Assembly (NCBI RefSeq): GCF_030269325.1
Contig: NZ_BSTD01000001.1
Location: 1,938,681 to 2,002,680, forward strand
Direction: 5' to 3'
From: Amycolatopsis sp. NBRC 101858
Lineage (GTDB): Bacteria > Actinomycetota > Actinomycetes > Mycobacteriales > Pseudonocardiaceae
Length of the DNA stretch: 64,000 nucleotides
Shown here: positions 8,047 to 16,873 of the stretch, one piece after another
Numbering within the stretch: the stretch's first letter is position 1
Layout: every line of letters starts with the position of its first letter
Notes under the pieces: model-generated
Told to the model about the DNA's origin: nothing
Database searches by the model: none
What the model saw: the letters and a program-made list of their open reading frames with translations, nothing else
Translations under genes and position numbers: made by a program

Positions 8047-9431
8047 TGGTGGAAGGCGGTCGCCTTCGACGGGTCCTTCGGGCGGCCGCCTTCCTTCTCC
8101 AGCTCCGGCAAGAACCGCTTCAGGTCGGCCAGCAGCAGGTCGGCGAGGTCGTGCGTGAAGCCGTTGCGGACGACGATCCGCAGCACCGCCAGGTCCGTCC
8201 GGTTCTCCGGGAACGTGTACGCCGGCACCAGCCAGCCCCGCTCGCGCAGCCGTCGTGACACGTCGAACACGTCGAACCCCGCGTCCGCGCGGGTCGTGAA
8301 CGCGAACACCGGCAGCTGGTCGCCGCGCGTCAGCAACTCGAACGGTCCCAGGTCCGAAATCCCCGACGACAGGTGCGTGGCGACGTCACGCGAAGACTGC
8401 TGCACCGCGCGGAATCCTTCGCGGCCGAGCCGCACGAACGTGTAGTACTGCGCCGCGACCTCGGCACCCGGCCGGGAGAAGTTCAGCGCGAACGTCGGCA
8501 TGTCGCCGCCCAGGTAGTTCACGTTGAAGACCAGCTCGGACGGCAGCGCGGCCTGGTCGCGCCAGACCACCCAGCCGACGCCCGGGTACACGAGGCCGTA
8601 CTTGTGGCCCGACGTGTTGATCGACGCCACGCGCGGCAGCCGGAAGTCCCACTCCAGGTCCGGGTCGAGGAACGGCGCGACCATCGCCCCCGAAGCGCCG
8701 TCGACGTGGACCGGGATGTTCCAGCCGGTGCGCTCCTGGAGCGCGTCCAGCGCCGCGGCGATCTCCGCGACCGGCTCGTAGCTGCCGTCGAACGTCGAGC
8801 CCAGGATCGCCACCACGCCGATCGTGTTCTCGTCGCAGCGCGCGACGGCCTCTTCGGCGCTGAGGTGGTACCGGTCGCCGTCCATCGGCACCAGCCGCGG
8901 CTCGACCTCCCAGTACTCGCAGAACTTCTCCCAGCAGACCTGGACGTTGACGCCCATCACCAGGTTCGGCTTGCCGGTGCGGCCCAGCTTGGACCACCGG
9001 CGCTTCAACGCCATCCCGGCGAGCATGCACGCTTCGGACGAACCGGTCGTCGAGCAGCCCATGACGTCGGTGACGTCGGGCGCGTGCCACAGGTCGGCCA
9101 GGATGTTCACGCAGCGGCGCTCCAGCTCGGCCGTCTGCGGGTACTCGTCCTTGTCGATCATGTTCTTGTCGACGCACTCGGCCATCAGCTCCCGCGCCTG
9201 CGGCTCCATCCACGTCGTGACGAACGTGGCGAGGTTGAGCCGCGCGTTGCCGTCGAGCATCAGCTCGTCGCGCACGAGCTGCAGCGCCGTGTCCGGTGGC
9301 AGCGGGCTGTCGAGCAGCTTGTCGTGCGGCATGACGAAGCCCGCCGCGAGCGCCGGGTTCGCCCCGGCGTACATCGGATTCGTGCCGCCCACGCGGTCCG
9401 GGCGGTCCGTTTTCCCCTGATGCAGCACCAT
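8043..9431 (-). CDS. gadB: glutamate decarboxylase
   Basis: A 462-residue PLP enzyme that decarboxylates glutamate to GABA, consuming a proton. [18 protein letters not shown] (20-37), [10 protein letters not shown] (125-134), the cofactor-aspartate segment HVDGASG (242-248) and SGHKYG with the Schiff-base lysine K277 match bacterial GadA/GadB. The start is the ATG at 9431; a longer frame would read back through the Dps terminator. No GadC antiporter or GABA-shunt gene is adjacent. It ends in a CTAG shared with the old-yellow-enzyme stop. Confidence 0.92.
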   Translation of the reverse strand: MVLHQGKTDRPDRVGGTNPMYAGANPALAAGFVMPHDKLLDSPLPPDTALQLVRDELMLDGNARLNLATFVTTWMEPQARELMAECVDKNMIDKDEYPQTAELERRCVNILADLWHAPDVTDVMGCSTTGSSEACMLAGMALKRRWSKLGRTGKPNLVMGVNVQVCWEKFCEYWEVEPRLVPMDGDRYHLSAEEAVARCDENTIGVVAILGSTFDGSYEPVAEIAAALDALQERTGWNIPVHVDGASGAMVAPFLDPDLEWDFRLPRVASINTSGHKYGLVYPGVGWVVWRDQAALPSELVFNVNYLGGDMPTFALNFSRPGAEVAAQYYTFVRLGREGFRAVQQSSRDVATHLSSGISDLGPFELLTRGDQLPVFAFTTRADAGFDVFDVSRRLRERGWLVPAYTFPENRTDLAVLRIVVRNGFTHDLADLLLADLKRFLPELEKEGGRPKDPSKATAFHH

Positions 9432-9472
9432 GCCGCCGAACGTACTGCGAATCACGGCCGCCGGCAGACGCG

Positions 9473-9504
9473 AAAGGGGCCGTTCCACCCGGAACGGCCC
9501 CTTT
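9473..9504 (-). terminator. intrinsic terminator of dps
   Basis: A perfect 14-bp stem (AAAGGGGCCGTTCC with GGAACGGCCCCTTT) and a 4-nt loop, 11 nt downstream of the dps stop on the minus strand, ending in TTT. It also separates dps from the glutamate decarboxylase gene. Confidence 0.88.
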
Positions 9505-9514
9505 GTGCGGAAAA

Positions 9515-9991
9515 TCAGGCCTGCTGGGCCTGCCACATCCAGTGCGCCTCTTCGAGCGCGCGGGTGATCTCGATCAGCAGGTCCTGCGTCACGAGGTCGC
9601 TCTTGTCGGTCTCGTCGATGCGGGCCCGCAGCCGCTCGATGAGCGACGCGAGGATGTCGACGATCGCGGCGACCGTGGACTCCACGGACTGCCAGTTGTC
9701 GGGGTACTCGGGCACGCCCGAGCTCTCGACGACCGTCTTGGCCTTGCCGTTCGGCGAGATGCCGATGGCGTTGGCCCGCTCGGCCACCTCGTCGACGTAC
9801 TGCCGCGCGGTGGCGACGAGCTCGTCGAGCTGCAGGTGCGCGCTGCGGAAGTTCGAGCCGACGACGTTCCAGTGCGCCTGCTTGGCGATGAGGGACAGGT
9901 CGACCAGGTCGACCAGCGTCGCCTGCAGGGCGTTGCCGGTGATCTCCTTGTCGGCCTCGGAAAGCGGGCTCTTGATCGGAGACTTGCTCAT
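9515..9991 (-). CDS. dps: Dps family ferritin-like DNA-protection protein
   Basis: A 158-residue Dps protein, which stores iron oxidised by hydrogen peroxide in a dodecameric shell and protects DNA. The inter-subunit ferroxidase signature is intact: H40 in [10 protein letters not shown]52 and D56 in AHLQLDEL, and D67/E71 in [13 protein letters not shown]. An AGGAAAGGAAC-like ribosome site precedes the ATG. It lies 41 nt downstream of ohr on the same strand, so the two peroxide-defence genes may be co-transcribed. A short basic N-terminus (MSKSPIKSP) may contact DNA. Confidence 0.92.
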   Translation of the reverse strand: MSKSPIKSPLSEADKEITGNALQATLVDLVDLSLIAKQAHWNVVGSNFRSAHLQLDELVATARQYVDEVAERANAIGISPNGKAKTVVESSGVPEYPDNWQSVESTVAAIVDILASLIERLRARIDETDKSDLVTQDLLIEITRALEEAHWMWQAQQA

Positions 9992-10032
9992 CTCTGGTGT
10001 TCCTTTCCTCGGACTCGTTCGGAAGCGCGGGG

Positions 10033-10455
10033 TCAGACGGTGGCGGAAAGAGCGACCTCGATGTTGCCGCGGGTCGCGTTCGAGTAGGGGCAGACCTGGT
10101 GGGCCTGCTCGACCAGCTGGTCGGCCTGGGCCTGCTCGAGGCCGGGCAGGGAGACGTTCAGCGCGACGCCGAGACCGAACCCGACGTCCTGCTTGAGCAC
10201 GCTCACCTCGGCGGTCACCGTCGAGTCGTGCAGCGCCACCTTGGCCTGGCGGGCGACCAGCTGCAGGGCGCTGTGGAAGCAGGCCGAATAGCCGGCGGCG
10301 AAGAGCTGCTCGGGGTTGGTCTTGTCCCCGCCGGGGCCGCCCATCTCCTTCGGGATGGCCAGGGACTCGTCGATGACGCCGTCGGACGAGGTCACCTCGC
10401 CGTTGCGGCCGTCGCCGCGTGCCGTCGCCACCGCGGTGTAGATCGCCTGACCCAT
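10033..10455 (-). CDS. ohr: organic hydroperoxide resistance protein
   Basis: A 140-residue OsmC/Ohr protein, a thiol peroxidase that reduces organic hydroperoxides using lipoyl partners. The catalytic pair C59 ([10 protein letters not shown]) and C122 ([12 protein letters not shown]) and the N-terminal [14 protein letters not shown] strand are those of Ohr rather than OsmC. The start is the ATG at 10455, preceded by AGAAGGCAGG. A 7-bp dyad (GACGCTC, 10479-10485, with GAGCGTC, 10492-10498) lies just upstream and could be a regulator site; no OhrR-like gene is present in the window. Confidence 0.93.
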   Translation of the reverse strand: MGQAIYTAVATARGDGRNGEVTSSDGVIDESLAIPKEMGGPGGDKTNPEQLFAAGYSACFHSALQLVARQAKVALHDSTVTAEVSVLKQDVGFGLGVALNVSLPGLEQAQADQLVEQAHQVCPYSNATRGNIEVALSATV

Positions 10456-10590
10456 GCTCAGCCTGCCTTCTGTCGCCGGACGCTCCTCAGCGAGCGTCTC
10501 ACTGGGCACAACATCCCGCACCCGCGGAACAGTGCCCCCACATGGCAGGCATCACGTGGATCGGTTACCCGGCGGCCTCCGGGCGAAACG

Positions 10591-11163
10591 TCACGCGGTG
10601 CGCGACACCGCGAATTCGGCGACCTGGCGCCCGATCAGGCGAAGGGTGCGGACGCTCTTCTCGTCCGACGCGCCGCCGCCTTCGTCGAACTTGGTCTCGG
10701 CCGAGTTGATGGAACCACCCAGTGGGGTGGCCCAGCCGCGCAGCGCGTGCGTGATCGTGCGCAGCTGCTCCAGCGTCGTCACCGCGGCCTGCCAGCCGTA
10801 GGCGACGGCGGCCAGGCCGACCGCGCGGCCGTCGAGGTAGGGCCGCTGGTCGTCGCGCAGGTCCTCGACGTAGTCCAGGGCGTTCTTGACCAGGCCGGAC
10901 AGCGCGCCGTGGTAGCCCGGCGACACGACGATGAGCCCGTCCGCCTCCCGCACGGCTTCGATGAGCGTGGCGGCTCGTTCGTCGCGATCCGGCTCGCCGG
11001 CGTCGTAGAACGGCAGCACCAGCTCCGGACCGGTGAGCATCCGGATCCGGACCCCGACTTCGGCCGCACCGGCGAGCGCGATCTGCAGAGCGCGTTCGGA
11101 CTGCGAGCCCTCACGCAGAGAGCCGCCGATCCCGAGCACGTTGACCGTCCTGGCTGAAGTCAC
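10591..11163 (-). CDS. NADPH-dependent FMN reductase family flavoprotein
   Basis: A 190-residue flavodoxin-like NAD(P)H:FMN reductase (SsuE/azoreductase type). The FMN phosphate loop GIGGSLREGSQSERAL (11-26) and the conserved SPGYHGALSGLVKNALDYV segment (about 85-103) are clear. It starts with GTG at 11163. The divergent spacer to the esterase gene carries an ACTTAAGT palindrome at 11185-11192, just upstream of this start. The physiological acceptor is unknown. Confidence 0.88.
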   Translation of the reverse strand: MTSARTVNVLGIGGSLREGSQSERALQIALAGAAEVGVRIRMLTGPELVLPFYDAGEPDRDERAATLIEAVREADGLIVVSPGYHGALSGLVKNALDYVEDLRDDQRPYLDGRAVGLAAVAYGWQAAVTTLEQLRTITHALRGWATPLGGSINSAETKFDEGGGASDEKSVRTLRLIGRQVAEFAVSRTA

Positions 11164-11242
11164 GCTTTCCAGGCTAACCCCTCTACTTAAGTGGATATCC
11201 AGACTTTGGGACCGAGGCCCGCGTCACAGCTGGACCGGTTAC

Positions 11243-11256
11243 TTACTGACGAGTAA
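11243..11256. promoter_or_regulatory. palindromic operator-like site before esterase gene
   Basis: TTACTGACGAGTAA is a perfect 5+4+5 palindrome lying 34 nt upstream of the esterase start, with an overlapping GTTACT half site at 11238-11243. Its form suits a TetR-family repressor of lipid or ester metabolism. The cognate regulator is not identified. Confidence 0.45.
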
Positions 11257-11290
11257 CATCCCCGGTGGCACCGACGCTCAGGAGGCAAAG

Positions 11291-12343
11291 ATGGCGATCC
11301 CGCTCCCGGTCCGCATCCAGGCCGCGGCCTCCCAGCTCGTCTTCTGGCTGCCCACGCCGCTGCGGCGGGCGATCGCGGGCCGCCCGGTGCGCCTCGACGG
11401 CCAGGACCTCGCGCTCGACGCCCAGCTGCTGCTCCGGCTGCAGAAGCTCGCCGGCGCCGAGCTGGTGCAGGGCTCGGTGGAGCAGTCGCGCGCCTTGCTC
11501 GACGTCGGGCGGCACCTGGTCAGCGGCAAGCCGATCGAACCGGTCTCGGTGCGGGAGATCGCCGTGCCGACACCCGATGGCGACTTGCCGGCGACGCTCT
11601 ACACACCGGTCGGGCTGCCCGAGAAGTCGCCGCTGCTGGTGTTCTTCCACGGCGGCGGCTGGGTGATCGGCACGCGCGCGAGCCACGACAACGCCGTCCG
11701 CTTCCTGGCCAGGCACGCCGGGGTGCGGGTGCTGTCGATCGAGTACCGGCTGGCACCCGAGTTCCCGTTCCCGGCGGCGACCGAGGACGCGCTCGCGGCG
11801 TTCGAGTACGCGGTGGCGAAGGCGGGCGACCTCGGCGCCGACCCGGCGCGGATCGCCGTCGGCGGCGACAGCGCGGGCGGCAACCTGGCCGCGGTGACCG
11901 CCCAGCAGGCGGTGCGCCGCGGTGGCCCGGTGCCGGCGTTCCAGCTGCTGATCTACCCGGCGACGGACTTCGCGCGGCGCTACCGCTCGCAGGACCTGTT
12001 CGCCGAGGACCTGTTCCTGACCGACGTGCACATGAAGTGGTTCGAGGGCCACTACGTGCCGGAGGGCACGGACCTGACCGACCCGCGGCTGTCCCCGCTG
12101 CGCGCGGACGACCTGAGCGGCCTGCCGCCGGCGCTGGTCGTCACGGCGGGCTTCGACCCGCTGCGCGACGAGGGGGAGGCGTACGCGGAGAAGCTGCGCG
12201 AGGCGGGCGTCGAGGTGGCGGTGCGCCGGCACGACGACCTGATCCACGGGTTCATCAACTTCACCGGCGTCGGCACCCGGTTCCGCGAGGCACTGGCCGA
12301 GATGGCGGGCGCGCTGCGGCAGGGTCTGTCCAAGCGGGACTGA
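11291..12343 (+). CDS. alpha/beta hydrolase, hormone-sensitive-lipase-like esterase
   Basis: A 350-residue serine esterase of the HSL family (lipolytic family IV). The oxyanion-hole motif HGGGW (120-124), nucleophile elbow GDSAGG with S194, and the acid/histidine pair D289 (AGFDPLRDEG) and H319 (DLIHGFINF) are all present. The ATG at 11291 has a strong ribosome site (AGGAGG, 11280-11285). It is probably cytoplasmic, as there is no signal peptide. A large hairpin at 12351-12389 follows it. Likely hydrolyses short-chain esters; the natural substrate is unknown. Confidence 0.9.
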   Translation: MAIPLPVRIQAAASQLVFWLPTPLRRAIAGRPVRLDGQDLALDAQLLLRLQKLAGAELVQGSVEQSRALLDVGRHLVSGKPIEPVSVREIAVPTPDGDLPATLYTPVGLPEKSPLLVFFHGGGWVIGTRASHDNAVRFLARHAGVRVLSIEYRLAPEFPFPAATEDALAAFEYAVAKAGDLGADPARIAVGGDSAGGNLAAVTAQQAVRRGGPVPAFQLLIYPATDFARRYRSQDLFAEDLFLTDVHMKWFEGHYVPEGTDLTDPRLSPLRADDLSGLPPALVVTAGFDPLRDEGEAYAEKLREAGVEVAVRRHDDLIHGFINFTGVGTRFREALAEMAGALRQGLSKRD

Positions 12344-12350
12344 ACGAACC

Positions 12351-12389
12351 CGGAGCCCGGCGCGGAGAAATGTCCGCGGCCGGGCTCCG
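12351..12389. terminator. hairpin terminator between convergent genes
   Basis: CGGAGCCCGG (12351-12360) pairs with CCGGGCTCCG (12380-12389), and the stem continues inside with CGCGGA/TCCGCG around a 6-nt loop, giving a 16-bp stem with one bulge. There is no T-run, as is common in GC-rich actinomycetes. Confidence 0.75.
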
Positions 12390-12414
12390 GGCCCCCCTGT
12401 TTCCCGTGGTGCGC

Positions 12415-12954
12415 TCAGCCCGCCGGCGCGGGCAGCGGCGGCACCGGAAGCGGCGGCACGGGCAAGCCGCCGAGCAACCCGCCGAGAATGCCGGTGACGG
12501 CCGCGAGCAGGGCCTTCACCAGGTCACTGACGATCTTCAGCGGGCCCGGCAGGTCCGGCAGCGACGGGATCGGCAGTGGCAGCGGCGGCAGCTGGCGGGC
12601 CTTGGCCGTCGGGTCGGCCAAGAGCCGGTTGGTCTCGTCCGCCCGGCCCTTGGCCAGGCCGGCGAGCTGCTCGGTGTCGGTCTGGACGGTGTAGCGCTTC
12701 CCGGCGGCGATGTCCGCGAGGACCGGGCTCATCTGGCCCAGGTCGGCACGCGTGGCACCGACGTTGCCCGCGTAGGCCACCTTGGTCAGGTCGTCACGCA
12801 CCTGGAGCACCTGTGCGGCGAGAGCCTGGGTGCTGGAGGAACCCTTGCCCCCGTCCGGGCTCACCGGGCTCGCCGAGGCGATCCCCGCCATTCCGACCGC
12901 CAGCAGACTGCTCGCGGCTACCAGGGCGATGGACCGCCCGAACTTGCCTTTCAT
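12415..12954 (-). CDS. secreted protein with proline-rich C-terminus, unknown function
   Basis: A 179-residue protein with a Sec signal peptide (MKGKFGRS then a hydrophobic run; likely cleavage after ASA, about residue 29). The mature part has a mixed-charge helical middle, possibly coiled (LAAQVLQVRDDLTKV to LAGLAKGRADETNRLL), a PPLPLPIPSLPDLPGP segment, a hydrophobic stretch (VKALLAAVTGILGGLLGG) and a C-terminal tail of PxPPLP repeats. I do not recognise a family. It is monocistronic. The 5' side contains a 6-bp dyad GGTTAG/CTAACC (13032-13037, 13047-13052) that could bind a regulator. Confidence 0.75.
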   Translation of the reverse strand: MKGKFGRSIALVAASSLLAVGMAGIASASPVSPDGGKGSSSTQALAAQVLQVRDDLTKVAYAGNVGATRADLGQMSPVLADIAAGKRYTVQTDTEQLAGLAKGRADETNRLLADPTAKARQLPPLPLPIPSLPDLPGPLKIVSDLVKALLAAVTGILGGLLGGLPVPPLPVPPLPAPAG

Positions 12955-13447
12955 TTCCTACCTCCTGGCCTCGGGAGACCTGACGGGTTAAATCGATACC
13001 CGCCGTATCGGAGATAAGCCACCCGATCACCGGTTAGGGACGTTTTCTAACCCTTACGTGCCGGATGCGGAAGAGGCGGATTCGCCCGCAATTGATTAAC
13101 GGCAAAACCTTGCCCGTCCCCCTGAAGATCATCCTGATCGATCCTCTTCGTAACTGCTGGTAGTTGGTGTCCACTGTAGAGCGGTTTGGTCACTCACCCG
13201 GGCGTAAACGGTGATCTTTTAGCCTCATCACTCCGTCGGACCGCGTGTCGGAACTGCTCCAGTCGGGGTGTCCCCCACGCTCGCACCGCCACCCACAAGG
13301 TTCTCGCCTGGTCGGGGCACGAATGCGAAATCAATTCCGGAAATGGGCGAGGCGCGGAGGCCGGGACGCTGTTTCGGGGTGCCGCGGCGGGACCGCGATC
13401 GCCGGCCAAGCCGAACCCGCCCGCAAAGTCCGCTGCCGGGCCGGTCG
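12955..13447. other. 493-bp intergenic region, no gene seen
   Basis: This lies between the start of the secreted-protein gene and the stop of the TetR gene, both on the minus strand. Short frames here have no ribosome sites or recognisable domains. Apart from the GGTTAG/CTAACC dyad at 13032-13052, I see nothing definite. The stretch 13050-13250 is unusually AT-rich for this chromosome and probably holds the promoter of the secreted-protein gene. Confidence 0.5.
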
Positions 13448-14047
13448 TCAAAGCGGCAGGCCCGCATCCAGGTGGACCAGCGCGTTGTCGAGCGCCTCCA
13501 GGTAGTCGGACTCGGGGTCGCTCGCCGCCTTGGCGAACGAAGCCAGCAGCACGCCCACCACCGCCCCGGCCCAGTTGCGCACCTCGAAGTCGTCCGGTGA
13601 CCGGCCCGTGCGCCGGGCCGCCACGCCGGCGATCAGGTCGATCCCCTCGGCGAACTGGTCCATGATCGCGCCGCGCAGCTCGGGCTCGCGGAACACCAGC
13701 AGCTGCCGCTGGCGCACGTCGTCCATCTCGTCCTCGGACAGCTGCCCGAGGATGACGCGCACGGCCCCCCGCAGCGCCCCGATCGGGCTCAGCTCGGCAG
13801 GCTGCCCGATCGCGGCTTCGATGAAGACCGGGTCGATGGGGTCGTAGAGGGCCGTCGCTTCCTTCGTCGGGAAGTACCGGAAGAAGGTGCTGGGCGAGAT
13901 CTCCGCGGCGGCCGCGATCTGGTCGACCGTCGTCGCGCCGTAGCCCTGCTCCCGGAACAGCCGCAACGCGTGCCGCTGGATCGCGGCGCGCGTCTTGGCC
14001 TTCTTCCGTTCCCGCAGCCCCATGGACTCAGATCGCGACGACGTCAT
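13448..14047 (-). CDS. TetR family repressor of the adjacent MFS exporter
   Basis: A 199-residue TetR regulator. The N-terminal HTH (TRAAIQRHALRLFREQGY... TTVDQIAAAAEISPSTFFRYFPTKE) is textbook; the C-terminal ligand domain is unspecific. It overlaps the 3' end of the MFS gene by 20 nt if the ATG at 14047 (preceded by GGAGC) is used; the ATG at 14023 (MGLRERKKAK) is an alternative with no ribosome site. Co-transcription with the exporter suggests it represses it, probably through the dyad at 15572-15593, and is relieved by an exported compound. Confidence 0.88.
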   Translation of the reverse strand: MTSSRSESMGLRERKKAKTRAAIQRHALRLFREQGYGATTVDQIAAAAEISPSTFFRYFPTKEATALYDPIDPVFIEAAIGQPAELSPIGALRGAVRVILGQLSEDEMDDVRQRQLLVFREPELRGAIMDQFAEGIDLIAGVAARRTGRSPDDFEVRNWAGAVVGVLLASFAKAASDPESDYLEALDNALVHLDAGLPL

Positions 14048-15566
14048 GCTCCGATTCTCGCCGCGGCGCTCCGGCCGCCGCCCGCCCGGGCAGGAACAGC
14101 ACTGCCAGCAGCGCGCCGGCCACGGCGAGCCCGGCGCACACCCAGAGCGTCGCGGCCATGCCGTCGGTGAACGCGAGCCGGGCGGAGTCGGCGAGCGCGG
14201 GCAGGTGCAGCTTCGCCGCCACGGCGACCGCGCCCGACGCGCTGCCGCGCACCGCGTCCGCGACCGGCGCGGGCAGGCCGTCGACGGCGACGCCCGCGCG
14301 GTAGACGCCGTTGAGCACCGTGCCCAGCACCGCGACGCCGATCGTGCCGCCGACCTGGCGCAACACCTGGATCAGCGCCGAGCCTGCGCCCGAGCGGCCC
14401 TCGGTGAGCGCACCCATCGCCATCGTCATCAGCGGCGTCAGCGTGCACCCGGTGCCCAGGCCGATCACGCTCTCCCAGGCCACGGTGACGCCGTAGCCGT
14501 CCGACGGCGACGTCGTCGAACCCCAGGCCAGCCCGGCCGCGAGCAGTGCGAACCCGGCCGTCACGACCACGCGCACGCCCACCACGGCGACCAGCTTCTC
14601 GGCGATCTTCGCCGACACCAGCATCCCGCCGATCAGCGGCAGCAGCCGCACGCCGGTCTCCAGCGCGTCGGCTCCCTGCACCGCCTGGAACAGCTGCGGC
14701 AGCACGAACAGCAGGCCCATCAGCGCGAACGACGCCATCGTCGCGAGCACCGCGCCCCAGACGAACCGCGGCTCGCGCAGCAGCCCGAGGTCGGTCAACG
14801 GCGTCGCCGTCCGCGTCTGCGCCCGGCAGAACACCGTGAGCACCGCCGCGCCGAGCGCGAGCAGGCCGTACGTCGCCGGGTCGGCCCAGCCGTGCTCGCC
14901 GGCGTAGACGAAGCCGTAGGTCAGCGCGACCAGCCCGGCCGCCGAGAGCGCGATGCCCGTGAAGTCGATCGCGCCCCGGCCCGATCCGGGGGTCAGCGGC
15001 ACCAGGAACAGCACCGCGACCAGGCCGACCACGGTCAGCGGGACGTTGATCAGGAACACCGAGCCCCACGCGAAGTGGTCGAGCAGCCAGCCGCCGAGCA
15101 GCGGGCCGAGCGGGATGCCGACGAACGTCGCCATCACCCACGTCGTCAGCGCCTTCGCCCGCTCTTCCGGCGGGAACAGGATGTTCAGCAGCGAGAGCGA
15201 GAGCGGGATGAGGAACGCGGCGCCGACACCGAGCACGACGCGGGCCGCGATCAGCTGGCCGGGCGAATCCGCGTAGGCGCACCCCAGCGAGGCCAGCCCG
15301 AACAGCGCGAGCGCGCCGAGCAGCAGCTTCTTCGGGCCGAACCGGTCGCCCAGCAGGCCCGCCGGCAGCAGCAGCGCGGCCAGCGCCAGCGTGTAGGCGT
15401 TGCCGAACCACTGCAGCTGCGTGGTCGTGGCGCCGAGGTCGACGGCCAGCGTCGGCACGGCGACGTTCAGCACCGTCAGGTCGAGGCCGACGGTCAGCAG
15501 GCTCACCGCGAGCGCGCCGAGCGCCCACCACCTGCGCGGGTAGAGCTGTGTCACAGTAACCCCCAT
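14028..15566 (-). CDS. MFS drug exporter, DHA2 (EmrB/QacA) family, 14 helices
   Basis: A 512-residue proton-coupled exporter. Fourteen hydrophobic segments are visible; motif A between helices 2 and 3 reads GLLGDRFGPKKLL, and the motif C-like GPLLGG segment is in helix 5. The ATG at 15566 abuts the operator, leaving no room for a ribosome site, whereas the in-frame GTG four codons later (15554) has GGGGG at the right distance; the true start may be 15554. It heads a two-gene operon with its own TetR repressor. The exported compound is unknown. Confidence 0.88.
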   Translation of the reverse strand: MGVTVTQLYPRRWWALGALAVSLLTVGLDLTVLNVAVPTLAVDLGATTTQLQWFGNAYTLALAALLLPAGLLGDRFGPKKLLLGALALFGLASLGCAYADSPGQLIAARVVLGVGAAFLIPLSLSLLNILFPPEERAKALTTWVMATFVGIPLGPLLGGWLLDHFAWGSVFLINVPLTVVGLVAVLFLVPLTPGSGRGAIDFTGIALSAAGLVALTYGFVYAGEHGWADPATYGLLALGAAVLTVFCRAQTRTATPLTDLGLLREPRFVWGAVLATMASFALMGLLFVLPQLFQAVQGADALETGVRLLPLIGGMLVSAKIAEKLVAVVGVRVVVTAGFALLAAGLAWGSTTSPSDGYGVTVAWESVIGLGTGCTLTPLMTMAMGALTEGRSGAGSALIQVLRQVGGTIGVAVLGTVLNGVYRAGVAVDGLPAPVADAVRGSASGAVAVAAKLHLPALADSARLAFTDGMAATLWVCAGLAVAGALLAVLFLPGRAAAGAPRRESEHDVVAI

Positions 15567-15593
15567 TGATAGTCACTACCAAATGATAGTAAC
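15567..15593. promoter_or_regulatory. TetR operator between divergent MFS genes
   Basis: GTCACTA and TAGTAAC (15572-15578 and 15587-15593, one mismatch, 8-nt centre) form a dyad, and TGATAGT(C/A)AC occurs as a direct repeat at 15567-15576 and 15584-15593. The site touches the start codon of the MFS/TetR operon and lies 80 nt from the divergent MFS gene, so one repressor could control both. Confidence 0.6.
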
Positions 15594-15673
15594 TCTCAAA
15601 ATCTCCGGGCGCCAGCACGGGGGTGACGGGAAATAAGTTGCACGCGCGTACCACCTTGGGTTCTCATCGGGAC

Positions 15674-16873
15674 GTGCCTCTGCAGCCCTACCGCCGGGTG
15701 CTCTCCGTCCCCCGCGTCCCCTCGACGATGGCCCTGATGTTCCTGGCCCGGCTGCCGATGACCATGAACGGCGTGCTGATGACGCTGTACATCGTCACCG
15801 GGCTCGGCCGCGGCTACGGCGCCGCCGGGCTGGTCGGCGCCGGCGTCACCCTCGGCATGGCGCTCGGCGCGCCGCTGCTGGGACGCTGCTTCGACCGCTA
15901 CGGCCTGCGCCCGATCGTCGCCGTCTGCGGGATCGGCACGACGGTGTTCTGGGTCGCCGCGCCACACCTGCCCTACGCGGCGCTCGCCGTCGTCGCGGTC
16001 CCGGCCGGGATGCTCTCGGTGCCGGCGGGCTCGCTCGCGCGGCAGGTGCTGGCCGCGCTCGTCCCGGCCGAGGAGCGCCGCGCGGCGTACTCGCTCGACA
16101 CGATTTCGGTCGAAGCGACGTTCATGATCGGCCCCGCGCTGGGCATCGCGGCGATCACGACGCTCTCCCCGACCTTCACGCTCACCGCGCTCGGCGTGCT
16201 GTTCGGCGGCACGGCGTTCCTGATCTGGCTGGTCGACCCGCCCATCCGCGAATCGGTCGAGCCCGGCGCGGCGACGACCCGGCCGCCGCTGCGGAGCTGG
16301 CTCACCGGCCGGCTCGTGGCGACGCTGCTGATCGCCGCCGGCACGCTGTTCGTGCTCGTCGGCACCGAGCTGGCGACCCTCGCGGCCCTGCGCGCGAACG
16401 GCGACATCGGGGTCACCGGGGTGGTGATCGCGGTGATGTGCGCGGCGTCGATGATCGGCGGCGTCGTGCACGGCGCGGTGAAGAAGTCGCTGCCGCAGGG
16501 CCTGCTGATGCTGCTGCTCGCGCTGCTCGTGGTGCCGGTCGGGCTCGCGGACCAGCCGTGGTGGCTGCTGATGCTGGTGCTGATCCCGACGAACCTGCTC
16601 TGCGCGCCGACGCTCGCGGCGACCACCGAGACGGTCAGCCGGATCGCCCCGCCGCGGGTCCGCGGCGAGGCGATGGGGCTGCAGGACGCGTCGACGCGCC
16701 TCGGCCTGGCGCTGGGCAGCCCGGTGGTCGGCTTCGCGATCGACCACTCGAGCCCGGCGTGGGGCTTCGCCGCGGCGGGCCTGGGCGGCCTGGTCATCGC
16801 GGCGGCCGGCCTGCTGCACCGCCGCACGCCGGACCCCGCGGCGGAGCCGGTCCCGGCGCTCGCCGAGAACTAG
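15674..16873 (+). CDS. MFS transporter, about 12 helices
   Basis: A 399-residue major facilitator that begins VPLQPYRRVLSVPRVPS, an opening frequent in actinobacterial sugar/drug MFS proteins; an upstream in-frame GTG at 15623 would add 17 residues with no family resemblance. Twelve hydrophobic segments are visible, with a short motif-A-like LLGRCFDRYGLRP loop between helices 2 and 3. Substrate unknown. It is divergent from the TetR-regulated exporter and shares the operator region. Its TAG lies in a CTAG (16870-16873) shared with the convergent lipoprotein gene. Confidence 0.82.
   Translation: MPLQPYRRVLSVPRVPSTMALMFLARLPMTMNGVLMTLYIVTGLGRGYGAAGLVGAGVTLGMALGAPLLGRCFDRYGLRPIVAVCGIGTTVFWVAAPHLPYAALAVVAVPAGMLSVPAGSLARQVLAALVPAEERRAAYSLDTISVEATFMIGPALGIAAITTLSPTFTLTALGVLFGGTAFLIWLVDPPIRESVEPGAATTRPPLRSWLTGRLVATLLIAAGTLFVLVGTELATLAALRANGDIGVTGVVIAVMCAASMIGGVVHGAVKKSLPQGLLMLLLALLVVPVGLADQPWWLLMLVLIPTNLLCAPTLAATTETVSRIAPPRVRGEAMGLQDASTRLGLALGSPVVGFAIDHSSPAWGFAAAGLGGLVIAAAGLLHRRTPDPAAEPVPALAEN

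Noticed and set aside
9473..9504. Hairpin as an operator of the glutamate decarboxylase gene
   Set aside because: Its position right after the dps stop and its T-ending 14-bp stem fit a terminator better.
13194..13505. Short frames in the 12955-13447 gap
   Set aside because: Mutually overlapping, no ribosome sites, no family resemblance.
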